From positions 479,892 to 543,891 of the forward strand of contig NW_012236515.1 of assembly GCF_000787575.1 (NCBI RefSeq): a stretch of 64,000 nt of DNA, read 5' to 3'. A model generated the notes under the pieces. The model was not told where the DNA came from. It ran no database searches and worked only from the letters and a program-made list of their open reading frames with translations. Position 1 is the first letter of the stretch. Every line of letters starts with the position of its first letter. Positions 23,901 through 34,468 of the stretch are shown in pieces. A program made the translations under genes and the position numbers. The DNA is from Acytostelium subglobosum LB1 (lineage: Eukaryota > Evosea > Eumycetozoa > Acytosteliales > Acytosteliaceae).

Positions 23901-26059
23901 AACGTAGCATTCTTGAGGTCATTGCCCAACATGTCCTGGGCATAGAAGGTCTTGGTGTATGGTCCAACGGCCAGTTCACAACAATGTATTCCAGTCGCAT
24001 CAAACATGGTGAAGGTGATCGTGGTGTTGCGAACTTGTTGCATGTCAATGATGAAGGAGTTGAGTGCGGGGCCAGACCTGTCGATACCGGCACTGGGGCT
24101 GCCGCTCAGCTGCGAGTACATCTTGTTCTGGTTTGCGGGTGAGTCGCCCACCTTGACAGTCGTCGTGAACAACACATCGGTGAGGGGTGGGATCAATGTC
24201 TGGTATTGTACGGTGCCTGTCACGAACGTGCCATCGACCAGGCCAAAGGGGTATCTCAGTTTCACGCCACCAGTTGCCGGCAACAACGTTTGATCGAATG
24301 TATGAGTGATGTCTGGGTAGGTCAGAGCTTCGAATGTCTGCCTGAGGTTGGTGTACTTGGTGTTGACAGTGATCACTTGTGGGCTGGGCTTGGTGTTGAC
24401 ACCCGAGGCGTAGTTGCTCAGGGCCACACTTAGTCCATCACGGTAGCCCAATGGGAGGTCATTGTTGATTGCAATGGCCGTGTCCACTGTGTATGTCTGA
24501 ACACGACCCTGGAGATTGAATAGCTCCAGTGTGACGTTGCACAGCAGGCTGGAGCCCACCTCACGCAAGAGTACCTTGGGAACAGTGACAATGAACTTCA
24601 ACTCATTGTCGCTGACACAGTGTGAGAGTGGATCGTCCTCGATATGGATGATAGTCTTGTCGATCCTCACCACATAGGACATCAACAATGAGCATTTGTA
24701 CATTGGTTGAGTGACTGACACCTTGAACTCTGACACGAATGGTGGCAAGGGTGGCATACCAGTTGTAGGGTACTCCAATTGCATGGCCTGGGTCTCGGCA
24801 TCGATTGCTGGTGTGCTCAGGACAGCTGTTACATTGTGATTGTTTGTTAGTATATATGAGAGCGGGGATGGTGGGCTGGGGCTGGGGCTGGGGCTGGAAT
24901 AGTCCCCCCAGACGATCAAACACTTACTTCCTGTACCATAATTAATGTCGGCAATACGATTGTAGCTTCCATAGGCAAAGGTAACTTGTTGATTTTGATT
25001 GGTGGATATAACCTTGAAAATGGAGTAGGTGACGTTCTCATTGAGGTAGATGATTGGCGCATCAGGGATGAGTGGCGTGGTCAGATACTCCTGGTTATAT
25101 GGCTCAAGCATGTATCCCTCGGACGATGGAGAGCGAGGGCCGCCCTCAGTCTTGTTGGTGCACACCAATGAGAAGACGACCGACTCGGGGATACCTGCGT
25201 TGAACGGGTACTTTGTGTACAGCGAGCTCACATCGGGAACATAGGGGGCCGCGGCCTCACAGATGATCTTGTCACTGGTGGGCTTGGCCGGCGACTCGTT
25301 CTTGTAGGCATCGCTCACTGTGATCATTGTGGCGTTGGCCACCTCGACGCCAAGTGTTCCAAAGAACACGCCATTGGTGTAGTTGCCAGCCACCAGTTGT
25401 AGAGGCTTCGTGTTGAAGTAGCCAGACATTAGCCACGCGCTGCCAAGTCCATACACATTGTCTGTGGCTTCCATGAAGGTTTGGACATTACATAGACCGC
25501 GGTCTTCACCTCCTGGCGACCTTAGCGAGAGGAATCGGCGACCCTCTGGGGTGGCCTCATACTCGCCGCCAAACTGAGTCTTTTGGAGCACGGCCGCTTG
25601 CTTGTCGACAAACGTGAAGTTGAGTCGCGGGTTGCCCGTGGTGAGGGCGGTCAGATCGTCGGCTGGCGTGGCCGATCGGTACTTGATATTGAGTTGCGCG
25701 GGTGTGATGGTGAAGGACGCGCCCTCGGCAGGGGGCGTCGGGCCGGCGTCTGGGGTGAGTGGTGCGGGCAACTCTGTCGGTGCGCTCGACGAGCAGTTGA
25801 GCGAAGCGTCACATATCAACTTGATGGTGAAGCCTGAGTAGTAGTATGTGTACTCTGAGACGTCGGCAATGGGCGCGGTGGCATAGACCACGTCGAGGAA
25901 CTGCGTGGCGGCAGTCAAGTAGAGTGTCCTCGTAGGATTTGAGTTGGCCACATGTACGTATGTTGGCTCGTTAGTTCCGACTGTTGTGGAGACAATGGCA
26001 GTGGTCATGATTATGACCATCACCACGAGGTGACGGTAAGTGGTAGTTGTAGCCATCAT
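20986..26059 (-). CDS. large EGF-like/TIG-type single-pass membrane protein (ComC/Tgr-like), 1636 aa
   Basis: Paralogue of the 13684-18514 gene. Exons are 24928..26059, 21266..24825 and 20986..21204. The first intron (102 nt) is a multiple of three and happens to read open as a Ser-Pro run, so it can be missed; the GTAAGT donor, CAG acceptor and the paralogue's junction support splicing. The signal peptide lies within the first ~28 residues (VVMVIIMTTAIVSTTVGT). Two EGF-like modules (CPNDCTSAKNGLC..CVCGTEWTGIDC and CSNKGSCSVSMLCQCGPGW) precede a conserved juxtamembrane block ending DIDPDFVS. The terminal exon carries the transmembrane helix (ILIVA/IVVPVVIVVC) and a tail ending KKMTSLGKY. Likely at the cell surface. 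It is transcribed in the same direction as its paralogue with the BTB gene between, so it is probably an ancient tandem duplicate. Confidence 0.88.
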
Positions 26060-26939
26060 GTGTCCTCCTCCTTCTTTCTTTCTTATATATTATGTTATAT
26101 ATTCGATGAATAGTTAGTTAGGTGTCAACTGATGACTGACTGATTGGCTGAATGTCTGACTGATTGACACTCATGATATATCGGTAGGTGGTGTACATGC
26201 TCGCGTGGATGTGTGAAGGGCCACGTCCGCGCCTCTTGGCAAACGTCAACACTCACGAACACATGAATATCCTACATGATCTGTTCTAGGAGAATGACAA
26301 AAACGATCATGATCGATGTCAAGCAAGGCCTGACAAATGGGGCCTTTGGGGTCAAGCGGTGTGTGCCACCTGACTGATCACCAGTTTTTTGAACCAAATC
26401 AGGAATCCCATGTGCAAAAAAGTTGTCGATCGTACAACAATCCAAGAATGGGCTGAACTCCTTTGAGTTAAGCATGGACGCCTAGAGACACGCTTTACTT
26501 CAAGTTAATGTCAGCCTGAATGACATGCTTGGCAATTCGTCCTGTAACTCCAATCCAATGATGATCACCACCACCACCAGATTGGGAAATGACGCTGATC
26601 CTGGAAAATGACTGGATGGGATAATGATGTGCTGTGGACTTGGAGGAATGTTCCAGGATCTCATGAATACGACTGTTCTTGACTGGTATTTGGTTATTTC
26701 TCTAGAGAGTGGATACTTTATTAATAATAATAATAATAATAATATAATAATACAAGCTTAAGGTTGCAGGATGTATACATCAATGTACATTCTGTCCAAA
26801 TTGTTTGTTGTTGATTAAATACGGGGATGTGGATGGATGGAGGATGTTTGGTGGAGATCTATGTATATGTATATGTTGAGTTGCAGAGTGCGCCTGTTGA
26901 CAGATGCTATTAATAATACTGCCATTTGTTGTCCGCCGT
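26060..26939. other. intergenic region upstream of the EGF/TIG gene
   Basis: Promoter side of the EGF/TIG gene and 3' flank of the ankyrin gene. It holds AATAAT triplet repeats (26730-26755). One open frame on the minus strand (26495-26701) is listed separately. Nothing else is supported. Confidence 0.5.
26495..26701 (-). other. orphan open frame, possible terminal exon or relic
   Basis: A 68-codon minus-strand frame with protein-like composition, including IPVKNSRIHEILEHSS and WIGVTGRIAKHVIQADINLK before a TAA. It has no ATG near its beginning and starts just after a TCTCTAG that could be a splice acceptor. No matching upstream exon was found before the ankyrin gene, so it may be the remnant of a lost gene. 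Confidence 0.25.
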
Positions 26940-27079
26940 CTAATCGTCATCACTGTCATCAGCAACCATGTCTGCGTGGAACTGTGAGTGTGATGTGACT
27001 GACTTCTTTGCTGTGCCAGGGTCCTGCTCATCATCATCATCGTCGTCGGCAAAGTCCTCTGGGTTGAACTTGAGTGCTG

Positions 27080-27142
<63 letters not shown>

Positions 27143-27784
27143 GTATGTGTCAGTGAGTGGACGACTTAGCCTTGGCTCGACGCAATACATACCAAGCTGT
27201 GCCTGCTGGATGAGTGATCTCATCTCGGCAGACTTGGCAAGACCAAGAGCGTTCTGCTTGGAGTTGTTGCAGATGGACACGTCGCCACCCTTCTCAATGA
27301 GGAGCTCGGCGATGTTGGTGTTGTTGTACCAGACGGCCTTGTGCAATGGTGTCTCACCGGCACGATTCTGGATGTTTGCGCTGGCGCCCAAGTCCAGCAG
27401 ACGCTTGCAACACTCCAAATGCTTAAATGTTGCGCTGTAATGTAATGGAGTGTTTCCCAATGCATCCGTTATATTTGCGTTGAATGTCTTATTCTTCAAT
27501 CTCTGTTGATAGAACTCCTCCAACATTGTAATGTGATTCCTAATATTGTTTGTTTGAATATGTTAGGGACTCCCTTTGATCATCACATGTCGTCCGTCAC
27601 TCATTCATTTATTCATTCATTCAATCAATCATATTCAATCAAATCATGAATGACATCCTGATTGATTGATTGATTGAGTGATGGATGTATGTTTCATTCA
27701 AACAATGATTGATTGATGGATGACATACTTCTTTGCCGAGGCAAATATGATTCCATCTTCGAATATTTCTTCTTCCTCAGTCAT
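26940..27784 (-). CDS. small ankyrin-repeat protein, 179 aa
   Basis: Three exons, 27729..27784, 27193..27539 and 26940..27076. The first exon encodes MTEEEEIFEDGIIFASAKK and was found by joining a GTATGT donor to an ATTAG acceptor; it supplies the start codon that the second exon lacks as a natural N-terminus. Three ankyrin repeats follow (DALGNTPLHYSATFKH, NRAGETPLHKAVWYNN, SKQNALGLAK), with the typical TPLH turns. The C-terminus is very acidic (FADDDDDEQDPG ... DDSDDD), which suggests a chaperone or histone/ribosome-binding role of the kind known for small acidic ankyrin proteins, but no orthologue is assigned. The second intron contains a perfect TTGA repeat. Confidence 0.85.
27077..27192 (-). 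repeat. TTGA/TCAA microsatellite inside an intron
   Basis: About 15 consecutive ATTG units (plus strand, 27081-27141) fill the acceptor half of the second ankyrin-gene intron. In the sense of the gene it reads TCAATCAA and ends three bases before the acceptor. Confidence 0.9.
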
Positions 27785-28691
27785 ATCTCTCTATCTTTAT
27801 CTCTTTGGTATATATATATATATATATATAATATTAATTAGTAAGTATAAAGTGTTAATAAACCCTCAATCAATAATGTATAACACCCTTCACTTCATCC
27901 ATCACTTCATTTTACTTCATCTAACACAACAAACAAGTCATTCATTCACATAAACTTTATTGCGTTGTTTAGATTAGTGAGTTTTGGTTTTTTTCATCCA
28001 ACACAACAACGATGGGTGAAAGATTGGTCCTTTTGCAAAAACGGGACTTCCAAAATGATCAAACCTGATAGTGGTCTTTTCTGTGGGACCTATGATCATC
28101 ACTAGACCTTTTCAAAAAAATCTAATAATAAGTATTTAATTTGAATTATATTCAAGATAAAAGTGAAGAAGAAGGGGTGTGTGGTTCTCTATCTTCTTCA
28201 ACTATGTGATAAAGTTGCTATGTTGTGTTGATACTGAAGAACCGAGTAACCTTAGCTACCCCAACAAAATCATCTCTAGACGATCGACACTCATTATCAT
28301 TCATTCACACATACATAAATAAATATTACCTCCTGTTATATATATATTACTATATATCTTCATTCAAGACGAACACCCTCCAAAACAAACATTCTGTCGT
28401 CTCTCCCTCATCACTTCATTCACATCAACCCTCGTTCATCACTATCCATCATCATTCAATCAATCAATCAACCACAGGTATGTGTAAATGAACAGTCACA
28501 CACATACACTGGCCTTGGGTAGCGGTGGGGTTGTCGATCAATCAATCAAAGACGACACCACACTCACTCACCCACCACCACCCAAGGCCTCACTTCTGAA
28601 ACAAACAATGTAGTTCTGACACTCTATTCATTCTTTACATTTGTATAGTACACATAAAATAGAGACAATCTAGAAGTAATAATACACAAAT
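27785..28691. other. divergent region between ankyrin gene and HMG-CoA reductase, with probable leader intron
   Basis: No protein gene supported. TA-dinucleotide runs lie at about 27809-27832 and TATATA stretches at 28337-28358. A CCACAG/GTATGTG junction at 28478 and TTGTATAG at 28640-28648 could bound an intron in the reductase 5' leader. The inverted repeat at 28511-28589 lies between them. Confidence 0.4.
28511..28589 (+). other. long inverted repeat (hairpin) in the HMG-CoA reductase leader
   Basis: GGCCTTGGGT at 28511-28520 pairs perfectly with ACCCAAGGCC at 28580-28589. Pairing continues inward with mismatches and a bulge through GTGGGG/CCCACC and ends at TTGTCG/CGACAC around a CAATCAATCAAA loop. 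It could be an intronic RNA structure or a cis-regulatory hairpin of the sterol-pathway gene. Confidence 0.5.
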
Positions 28692-30386
28692 ATGTTGTCA
28701 ACATCAATCCGTCAAATGTATAGAGTGTTGGGTACCTCCTCAGCCAACTCAATCGGTATCCAGGCACGCCTGTTCTCAACTGGCGCCAACAATGATGTAA
28801 GTCCAGATGAGTGGCTACGACCACAGCCACGGTTACACACTCTATTGCCAACCCATACTAATTCAAACATATACAATGAACTTACTTAGAACTATAAGCC
28901 ACCATCATGTGTCAAGGAGGAGACACCAGTGGCAAAGAACGGAAAGAGCAATGGTACTGTAGAGACAAAGACTGACGAGGAGATTATATCGATGGTCGAT
29001 AAGGGAGAGATCCAGCCACATAACTTGGAGACACGTCTGCCAGGCAACTACACACGTGCCGTACACATCCGTCGCAGACTGCTAGCCCGTGACTTGAACA
29101 AGGAGCACAAGCGCGCATTGCACGCACAGGCTGTGGTGGCTGCCGCCGAGAAGGCTGCCGCCTCCGGCGAGGACCCCTCCAATATCCCCGCCGTGCCCGC
29201 ACCAAACTCATCCGAGGTGGACTTTGACCGCGCCCTCAACAACCTGCCACTGGACCACTACGACTACACCAAGGTGCTGGGCGCCTGCTGCGAGAACATC
29301 ATTGGCTACATCCCCATCCCCGTCGGTGTCGCTGGTCCCCTGCTCCTGGACGGTAAGCTCGTCTCTATCCCTATGGCCACCACTGAGGGCTGTCTCGTGG
29401 CCAGCACACACCGTGGCTGCAAGGCCATCACCAAGTCGGGCGGTGCCCGCTCGGTCATTCTCCAGAACGGCATGACCCGTGCACCAGTCTGCCGCTTCCC
29501 ATCGGTGACACGTGCCGCCGAGCTCAAGACCTGGATCGAGACCCAGGAGAACTTCTATCAGATCGCCACCGCCTTCAACTCCACATCGCGTTTCGCCCGT
29601 TTGAAGAGCATCAAGATCGTCATGGCCGGCCGTCTGGTGTACCTGCGCTTCAAGTCCAGCACCGGAGACGCCATGGGCATGAACATGGTCAGCAAGGGTG
29701 TGGAGAAGGCTCTCGAGGTGATCCAGGAGTACTTCCCAGAGATGGAGGTCCTGTCACTTTCGGGCAACCTCTGCACTGACAAGAAGCCATCGGCCACCAA
29801 CTGGTTGGACGGTCGTGGCAAGTCCGTCGTTTGCGAGGCCACCATCAGTGGTGACATTGTTCGCGACGTCCTCAAGACCACCGTGCAGTCCCTGTGCAGC
29901 CTCAACATTGACAAGAACCTCATCGGTTCGGCCATGGCCGGCTCCATTGGAGGCTTCAACGCACACGCCTCCAACATTGTCACAGCATTGTTCATCGCCA
30001 CCGGTCAGGACCCAGCCCAGAACGTCGAGTCCTCCAACTGTATCACTCTGATGGAGCCCTTCAACGATGGCAAGGACCTCTACATCTCTGTGACCATGCC
30101 CTCGATCGAGGTTGGCACTGTCGGCGGTGGCACGCACCTTCCCGCCCAGTCTGCCTGTCTGGACCTGCTCAAGATCCGTGGCGCCAACGTCGAGCGTCCC
30201 GGCGCCAACTCTGAGCAGCTCGCCCGAGTAGTTGCCGGCGCTGTTATGGCTGGTGAACTTTCCCTGATGTCTGCGCTCGCCGCCGGACATTTAGTTCGAA
30301 GTCACCTCCAGCACAACAGAAAGGCTGAACCAAAGCCCCAAGCCGACACTATTTCAATGAGCCACAACCTTCCACACTCTGACTAA
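28692..30386 (+). CDS. HMG-CoA reductase, soluble-type, with presequence-like N-terminus (533 aa)
   Basis: Makes mevalonate from HMG-CoA with NADPH, the committing step of sterol and isoprenoid synthesis. Exons are 28692..28796 and 28890..30386 (GTAAGT...TTAG intron). The catalytic domain, about residues 135-510, shows [38 protein letters not shown], the catalytic-Lys motif [37 protein letters not shown] and the catalytic His in [13 protein letters not shown], so it is a class I enzyme with all key residues. No transmembrane helices precede it. Instead exon 1 encodes an Arg/Ser-rich, acid-free segment (R7, R11, R26, then LFST) that looks like a mitochondrial targeting peptide. Codon use is markedly GC-rich compared with its neighbours, consistent with high expression. 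Confidence 0.93.
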
Positions 30387-30730
30387 GGCGTCTAGAGCCC
30401 CTTGTCCAACCCTCATTCATTCATTCAGTCCGGACTCATTAGCATGACAACAACAAACAATCCCCTATCCCCTATCCCCTATACCCTTCCTATCCCCTTG
30501 CCTCCAACCCTTACCCTACTACTACTCTTGCCTCCATCCAACCCTTATCCATTACCCATTACCCATTACCCTAGCTAGCTGTCTGCCAACGGTGTACCTC
30601 TCTCTCATTTATAACCATACCCAATAAACTAGTGATTAGGAGGAGACTGTTCCAAACAGTTTATCAACCAAACCAAGCCACGTCGCCTCATCCAGTCTTG
30701 TTATGTTATGTACATGAGTTGCCACAAAAG
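30387..30730. other. 3' flank between convergent genes, pyrimidine-rich
   Basis: HMG-CoA reductase 3' untranslated region with C-rich near-repeats (CCCCTATCCCCTATCCCCTA at about 30463-30482 and TTACCCATTACCCATTACCC later). An AATAAA follows at 30623. No gene seen. Confidence 0.5.
30623..30628 (+). terminator. AATAAA polyadenylation signal of HMG-CoA reductase
   Basis: Canonical hexamer about 240 nt after the stop codon and just before the convergent PH-domain gene ends. Confidence 0.5.
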
Positions 30731-32683
30731 TCAACCACTTGTGTATTGCTCTCTTCTCGAGTCGAGACCAATGTCGTCTATACATCTTTGATCACTTCGC
30801 CTCGGTTGTTGATAAGGTGAGACATTGAGATTGACTTGAACGGTGGAGTCATAGTGTTCTGCTTCCTGCTCTTCCTCCAACTCCTCGCCATTGACACTGT
30901 ACTCATCATCACTGCTGCCCGATGAGCTACTACATGTGCTGTAGCTCTCGGACAAGTATGTTGGGCCAATGTCAATGTCGTTGAATACATGTGTCATCGA
31001 GTCCTTGCTCTCAATGACGCGGTCAGGTGATGAGGTTGAGGAAGAGGAGTCAATGTGTTGTACATGTCCTGATGTCGCACCTGGCAGCTCCCTGCGAATG
31101 TCTGGAAGATGAACTGCGACACGATCCACATCGTTCAACAGTTGTTGGTAGTCATCTGCGCCAAGTGTCTCCTTATTGCTCGTGATCCATCGATAAATGG
31201 TATCACATGATTCATTGATGTTGTCCACATGATCGATAAGTTGGGCAACATTTGGTGCGTTTCCAGTGGCAGCAGTCGCGACAGCTGGTGTCTGTTGAGG
31301 AAGGAATTGTACATTATTTAAAGAGTTGACACGTTGTAGTACTTGTTGTTGTGTATAAACAGTCTCTGATTTCCGACTCTGACTTTGATTGAGGGAAGAT
31401 GAGGATGATGTAGATGATGATGTTGTTGATTGTGTCTCTATTGCGCTATTGTACATTTGTATCAGTTGTCGTACTGATGCTCGGATGTTCTTGTTGTAGG
31501 CCACTGGCTGCATCACCATCTTGGTGGGCAGTCTACTCAGCGAGTCATCTGTCGTTGAGCTACTGAAATGCAGATCCTGCAACTTAATATTCGGCTTTGT
31601 CAACATATTATGCAGTGCCTTAAAGTTGATTGGATTATACTTCTTGGTCATTACATATGGAAGTAGTTGGAGTGACTTCTTCCTGTCCTCCTTGAATGCT
31701 CCAAAGATCCTGTTTTGTCTGGATTATGATGATGATGACAGTCAGTTGAGCGTGTCGCCAAGGTGTAGCCCCCTTGAGAAGATAGACTACTTACACTCCG
31801 AGTGAGACTAGCTTGGAGTAGATTGTGTCACATTGTGCCTCGGTGTCTGTTCTGAAATGGAAGGTGCGTACTCCATTCCTAAGGAAGAGATGGCTTGGTT
31901 CCAATTGTTTGACGGTGAGTCCCTTCAATGGTATTACATTCACTGGTAGTGTTGAGTCCTTCTTCTTGAAGCAACTAATATGTAATTGTTCAATTTCGAA
32001 CCATCTATGTGACCATTTGACCTTTCCCTTCTTCTGGACTGCCCCTTGGTATAGCTTGACCTCGAGGAACTGAGTGTCCATGGACAGTATAGTTAGTATC
32101 ATTGATTGAATGTTTGAATGATTGATTGAGGGTGGGCACATACCGGACATGCTACCAACAATGGATTACGTTTGATATCAATAATGATCCTATTCAATTC
32201 AACTCTTTCAACATTGTTTGAACTATATATAGTGTATCTAGATTGATTGGAATGGTTAGATACATTGACCAGAGAGTTGGACAACTCTATAACATACGTT
32301 TTGGGCTCTGAAGTGTTAATTGTAATGAGAGTTGGATCGAATGGACAGAGGAGTGGCTCAAGTAACTGATTGAAAAGGATGGCTTTGAGTTGTTTGCCAC
32401 GTCTACTAACAATCATCTTATGATTGAGATAGTCAAATTGGAGAATGAATGCTCTCATTCTCTTCTTGGTGAGCACGTATACACAGAATCTAATGATTCC
32501 AGTTCTCTCCACAGACAATTCATTATCTTTGTTTGTTGTTGCTGTTGTTGACGCCGTAGCATTGACTGAGGCTGTTGCTGTGGCTGTTGTTGCAGCAGTC
32601 ATTGCCATCGTAGTAGTATGTAACATGGTTGCCTGTACATCATTGGCATGACTCTGATGATGAATAGTCGTCATTGTAGCCAT
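30731..32683 (-). CDS. PH-domain protein with Ser-rich acidic tail (600 aa)
   Basis: Exons are 32144..32683, 31795..32069 and 30731..31718, with introns of 74 and 76 nt. After an Ala/Thr-rich N-terminus, exon 1 encodes a region (RFCVYVLTKKRMRAFILQFD, then TYVIELSNSL) that looks like a first, divergent PH-like fold. Exon 2 is a clear PH domain: FLEVKLYQGAVQKKGKVKW, HRWFEIEQLHISCFKKK, and a C-terminal helix with TEAQCDTIYSKLV. The rest is low-complexity Ser/Gln with two helical stretches and an acidic block (SVNGEELEEEQEAEHYDS). PH domains bind phosphoinositides or small GTPases, so a membrane-signalling adaptor is likely. No catalytic domain is present. It is convergent with HMG-CoA reductase. 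Confidence 0.82.
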
Positions 32684-33511
32684 GTTTGATTGAATTGAAT
32701 ATCTTTGTTATAAGTAATATCTTTTAATAATGAATTGGATGACAAGTGTTGTTGTTGTTGTTGCAATGATGCTAAGATCTGCCCGTTCAATTTCACCGAG
32801 ATGGGCTGATGTGGTTGGTGGGTGGGTGACGGCAACGAATGAATACAACAGTGTTGTGTGTGTGTGTTTGTTCAAAGAATATGTGTTTACGTGTCTTAAG
32901 TCATTAATTATCTTATTTATATGTACAATACTGTATATTTAAGGTAATGAAACAATATGTTTAATAAATGATCTTAGTTGGGATATTTATTGATTTCAAA
33001 TCAAAATGGTACCGTACCCGATGAGTGTTGGAAGTTTTAGGGGTTCGGTATTTAGTCTGCAATTAAGTCGAGTCGGTCTCCGAATTGTGACTCAATAAAT
33101 GGGTCTCTTGAACATCGTCCGAGTTGGATTTGAATTGGGAAAAGGAATAATTATCTTATTATTTACAAATAAGGTAATTTTTAATATATTTGTTTGGACC
33201 GAAACAACGGGGTTTTTGAACGTGTGTGTTCTGTGAACTTGACAGCCCCGCAACCTTTTATGGACATATATGATTATAACACACATTCTCTCTCTTCACT
33301 CTCTCTTAGTTCAATAACACACAGCTATCTATTAGATGTTGTTGTTGCTTGTTTTTAACCAGAGTGTTGTTGGGTGAATGGTGGATGGAGGGAAAGAAGA
33401 TGATGAAGTGGGTGCATTGATTGAGTTCATTCAATTTACTTACTACTACTTGATAAGAGAGAGATAAAGATATAAATAGAGTGATTATTAATAATAACTT
33501 GAATTGAGATC
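32684..33511. other. divergent intergenic region between PH-domain gene and Mpv17-family gene
   Basis: AT-rich with a TTGTTGTTG run (32749-32763) and short homopolymers. No gene supported; scattered open frames have no family signature. Confidence 0.5.
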
Positions 33512-34292
33512 ATGTCAAACTCAAAGCCTCAGACTATAGTAGATGCTGCCACATCGTGGTACATGAGAAAGTTGAAGAATAATCCTGTTCCGACAAAGGT
33601 ATGAATGAATGAATGAATGAATGTTTGAATCAATCACTGAATGATGAGGGCTGGCATGATGCTGATTATCGATATGGTTACTACTACTACAGGCTTTGAC
33701 ATCGGCTTCAATCGCTTTCTTCTCAAACTTGATTGCTCAACGTGTTGTGGAGAGAAGAAGAGTGGACTGGTCCAGAGTGATCAAGTTTGCTATCTGGGGA
33801 CTAGTCTCTTCACCAATCAGTCATTATTGGTATATAGTACTTGATCGACTCTTTAGGAATATCAAAGACAAGTATCAAGTCTATGGCAAGGTATGTTTAA
33901 GCGCGTATCCCGAGAGGGAGTTAGGACATGTTAACCCTTACATTTGTCATCAAACCAAACAGATCATTGTAGATCAACTGATCTATGCACCATTCATCAA
34001 CATACTGTTCTATGTCGTGACATCATTGTTGGACAGGAAACCAAACGCGATCATTTTGAAGTTGTACTTTAGCCTCTTGCCAACACTCAAGGAGAACTGG
34101 AAGATATGGCCAATCGCTCAGATTATCAATGTATGTTTAGTGTAGCATGTAGCATCATGATTAGGTGATCCTAACACAATCAATCAATAGTTTACATACA
34201 CTCCTCCACATTTGAGAGCAATGTTCACATTCTTTATTGAGTTCATTTGGTTCATCATGCTCTCTGTTGTGTCCAAGAAGAAGGTTGAGTAG
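33512..34292 (+). CDS. Mpv17/PMP22-family membrane protein (184 aa)
   Basis: Small multi-pass protein of the inner mitochondrial or peroxisomal membrane, a family linked to metabolite channels and mtDNA maintenance (Mpv17, PXMP2, yeast Sym1). Four exons, 33512..33598, 33693..33890, 33963..34130 and 34191..34292, all joined at phase 0. Family marks are WYMRKLKNNPVPTKALTS at the N-terminus (Mpv17 proteins begin W..YL...P..T), RRVDWSRVIKFAIWGLVSSP, HYWYIVLDRLF, VDQLIYAPF and the C-terminal ENWKIWPIAQIINFTYTP. The ORF fragments alone hide this because the first and last exons are short. Length is normal for the family. The terminal KKKVE could be a lysine-rich end signal. Confidence 0.9.
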
Positions 34293-34468
34293 ACACTCAC
34301 ATCAGGATCATCATCATCTACATCAATCAATCAATCAATTAACCAACCAGACGGACGGCCAAGGTTGGCTCAGACCATACACTCGCGCAATCAATCAACC
34401 AATCAATCAAACATAGTTCATCTATATTTTCTGTATTAAAGTATCCTTCTCTATTCTTTCTTGTCGAT

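Noticed and set aside
24826-24927. Ser-Pro repeat apparently inside the second EGF/TIG protein
   Set aside because: It is an in-frame intron with good GTAAGT donor and CAG acceptor, and removing it reproduces the junction of the paralogue.
28984-30290. Several long antisense frames opposite HMG-CoA reductase
   Set aside because: They arise from the biased codon use of the reductase; its catalytic motifs fix the true frame.
30460-30490. C-rich CCCCTAT repeats as telomere-like sequence
   Set aside because: Only a few imperfect units, internal to a gene 3' flank; not a telomeric array.
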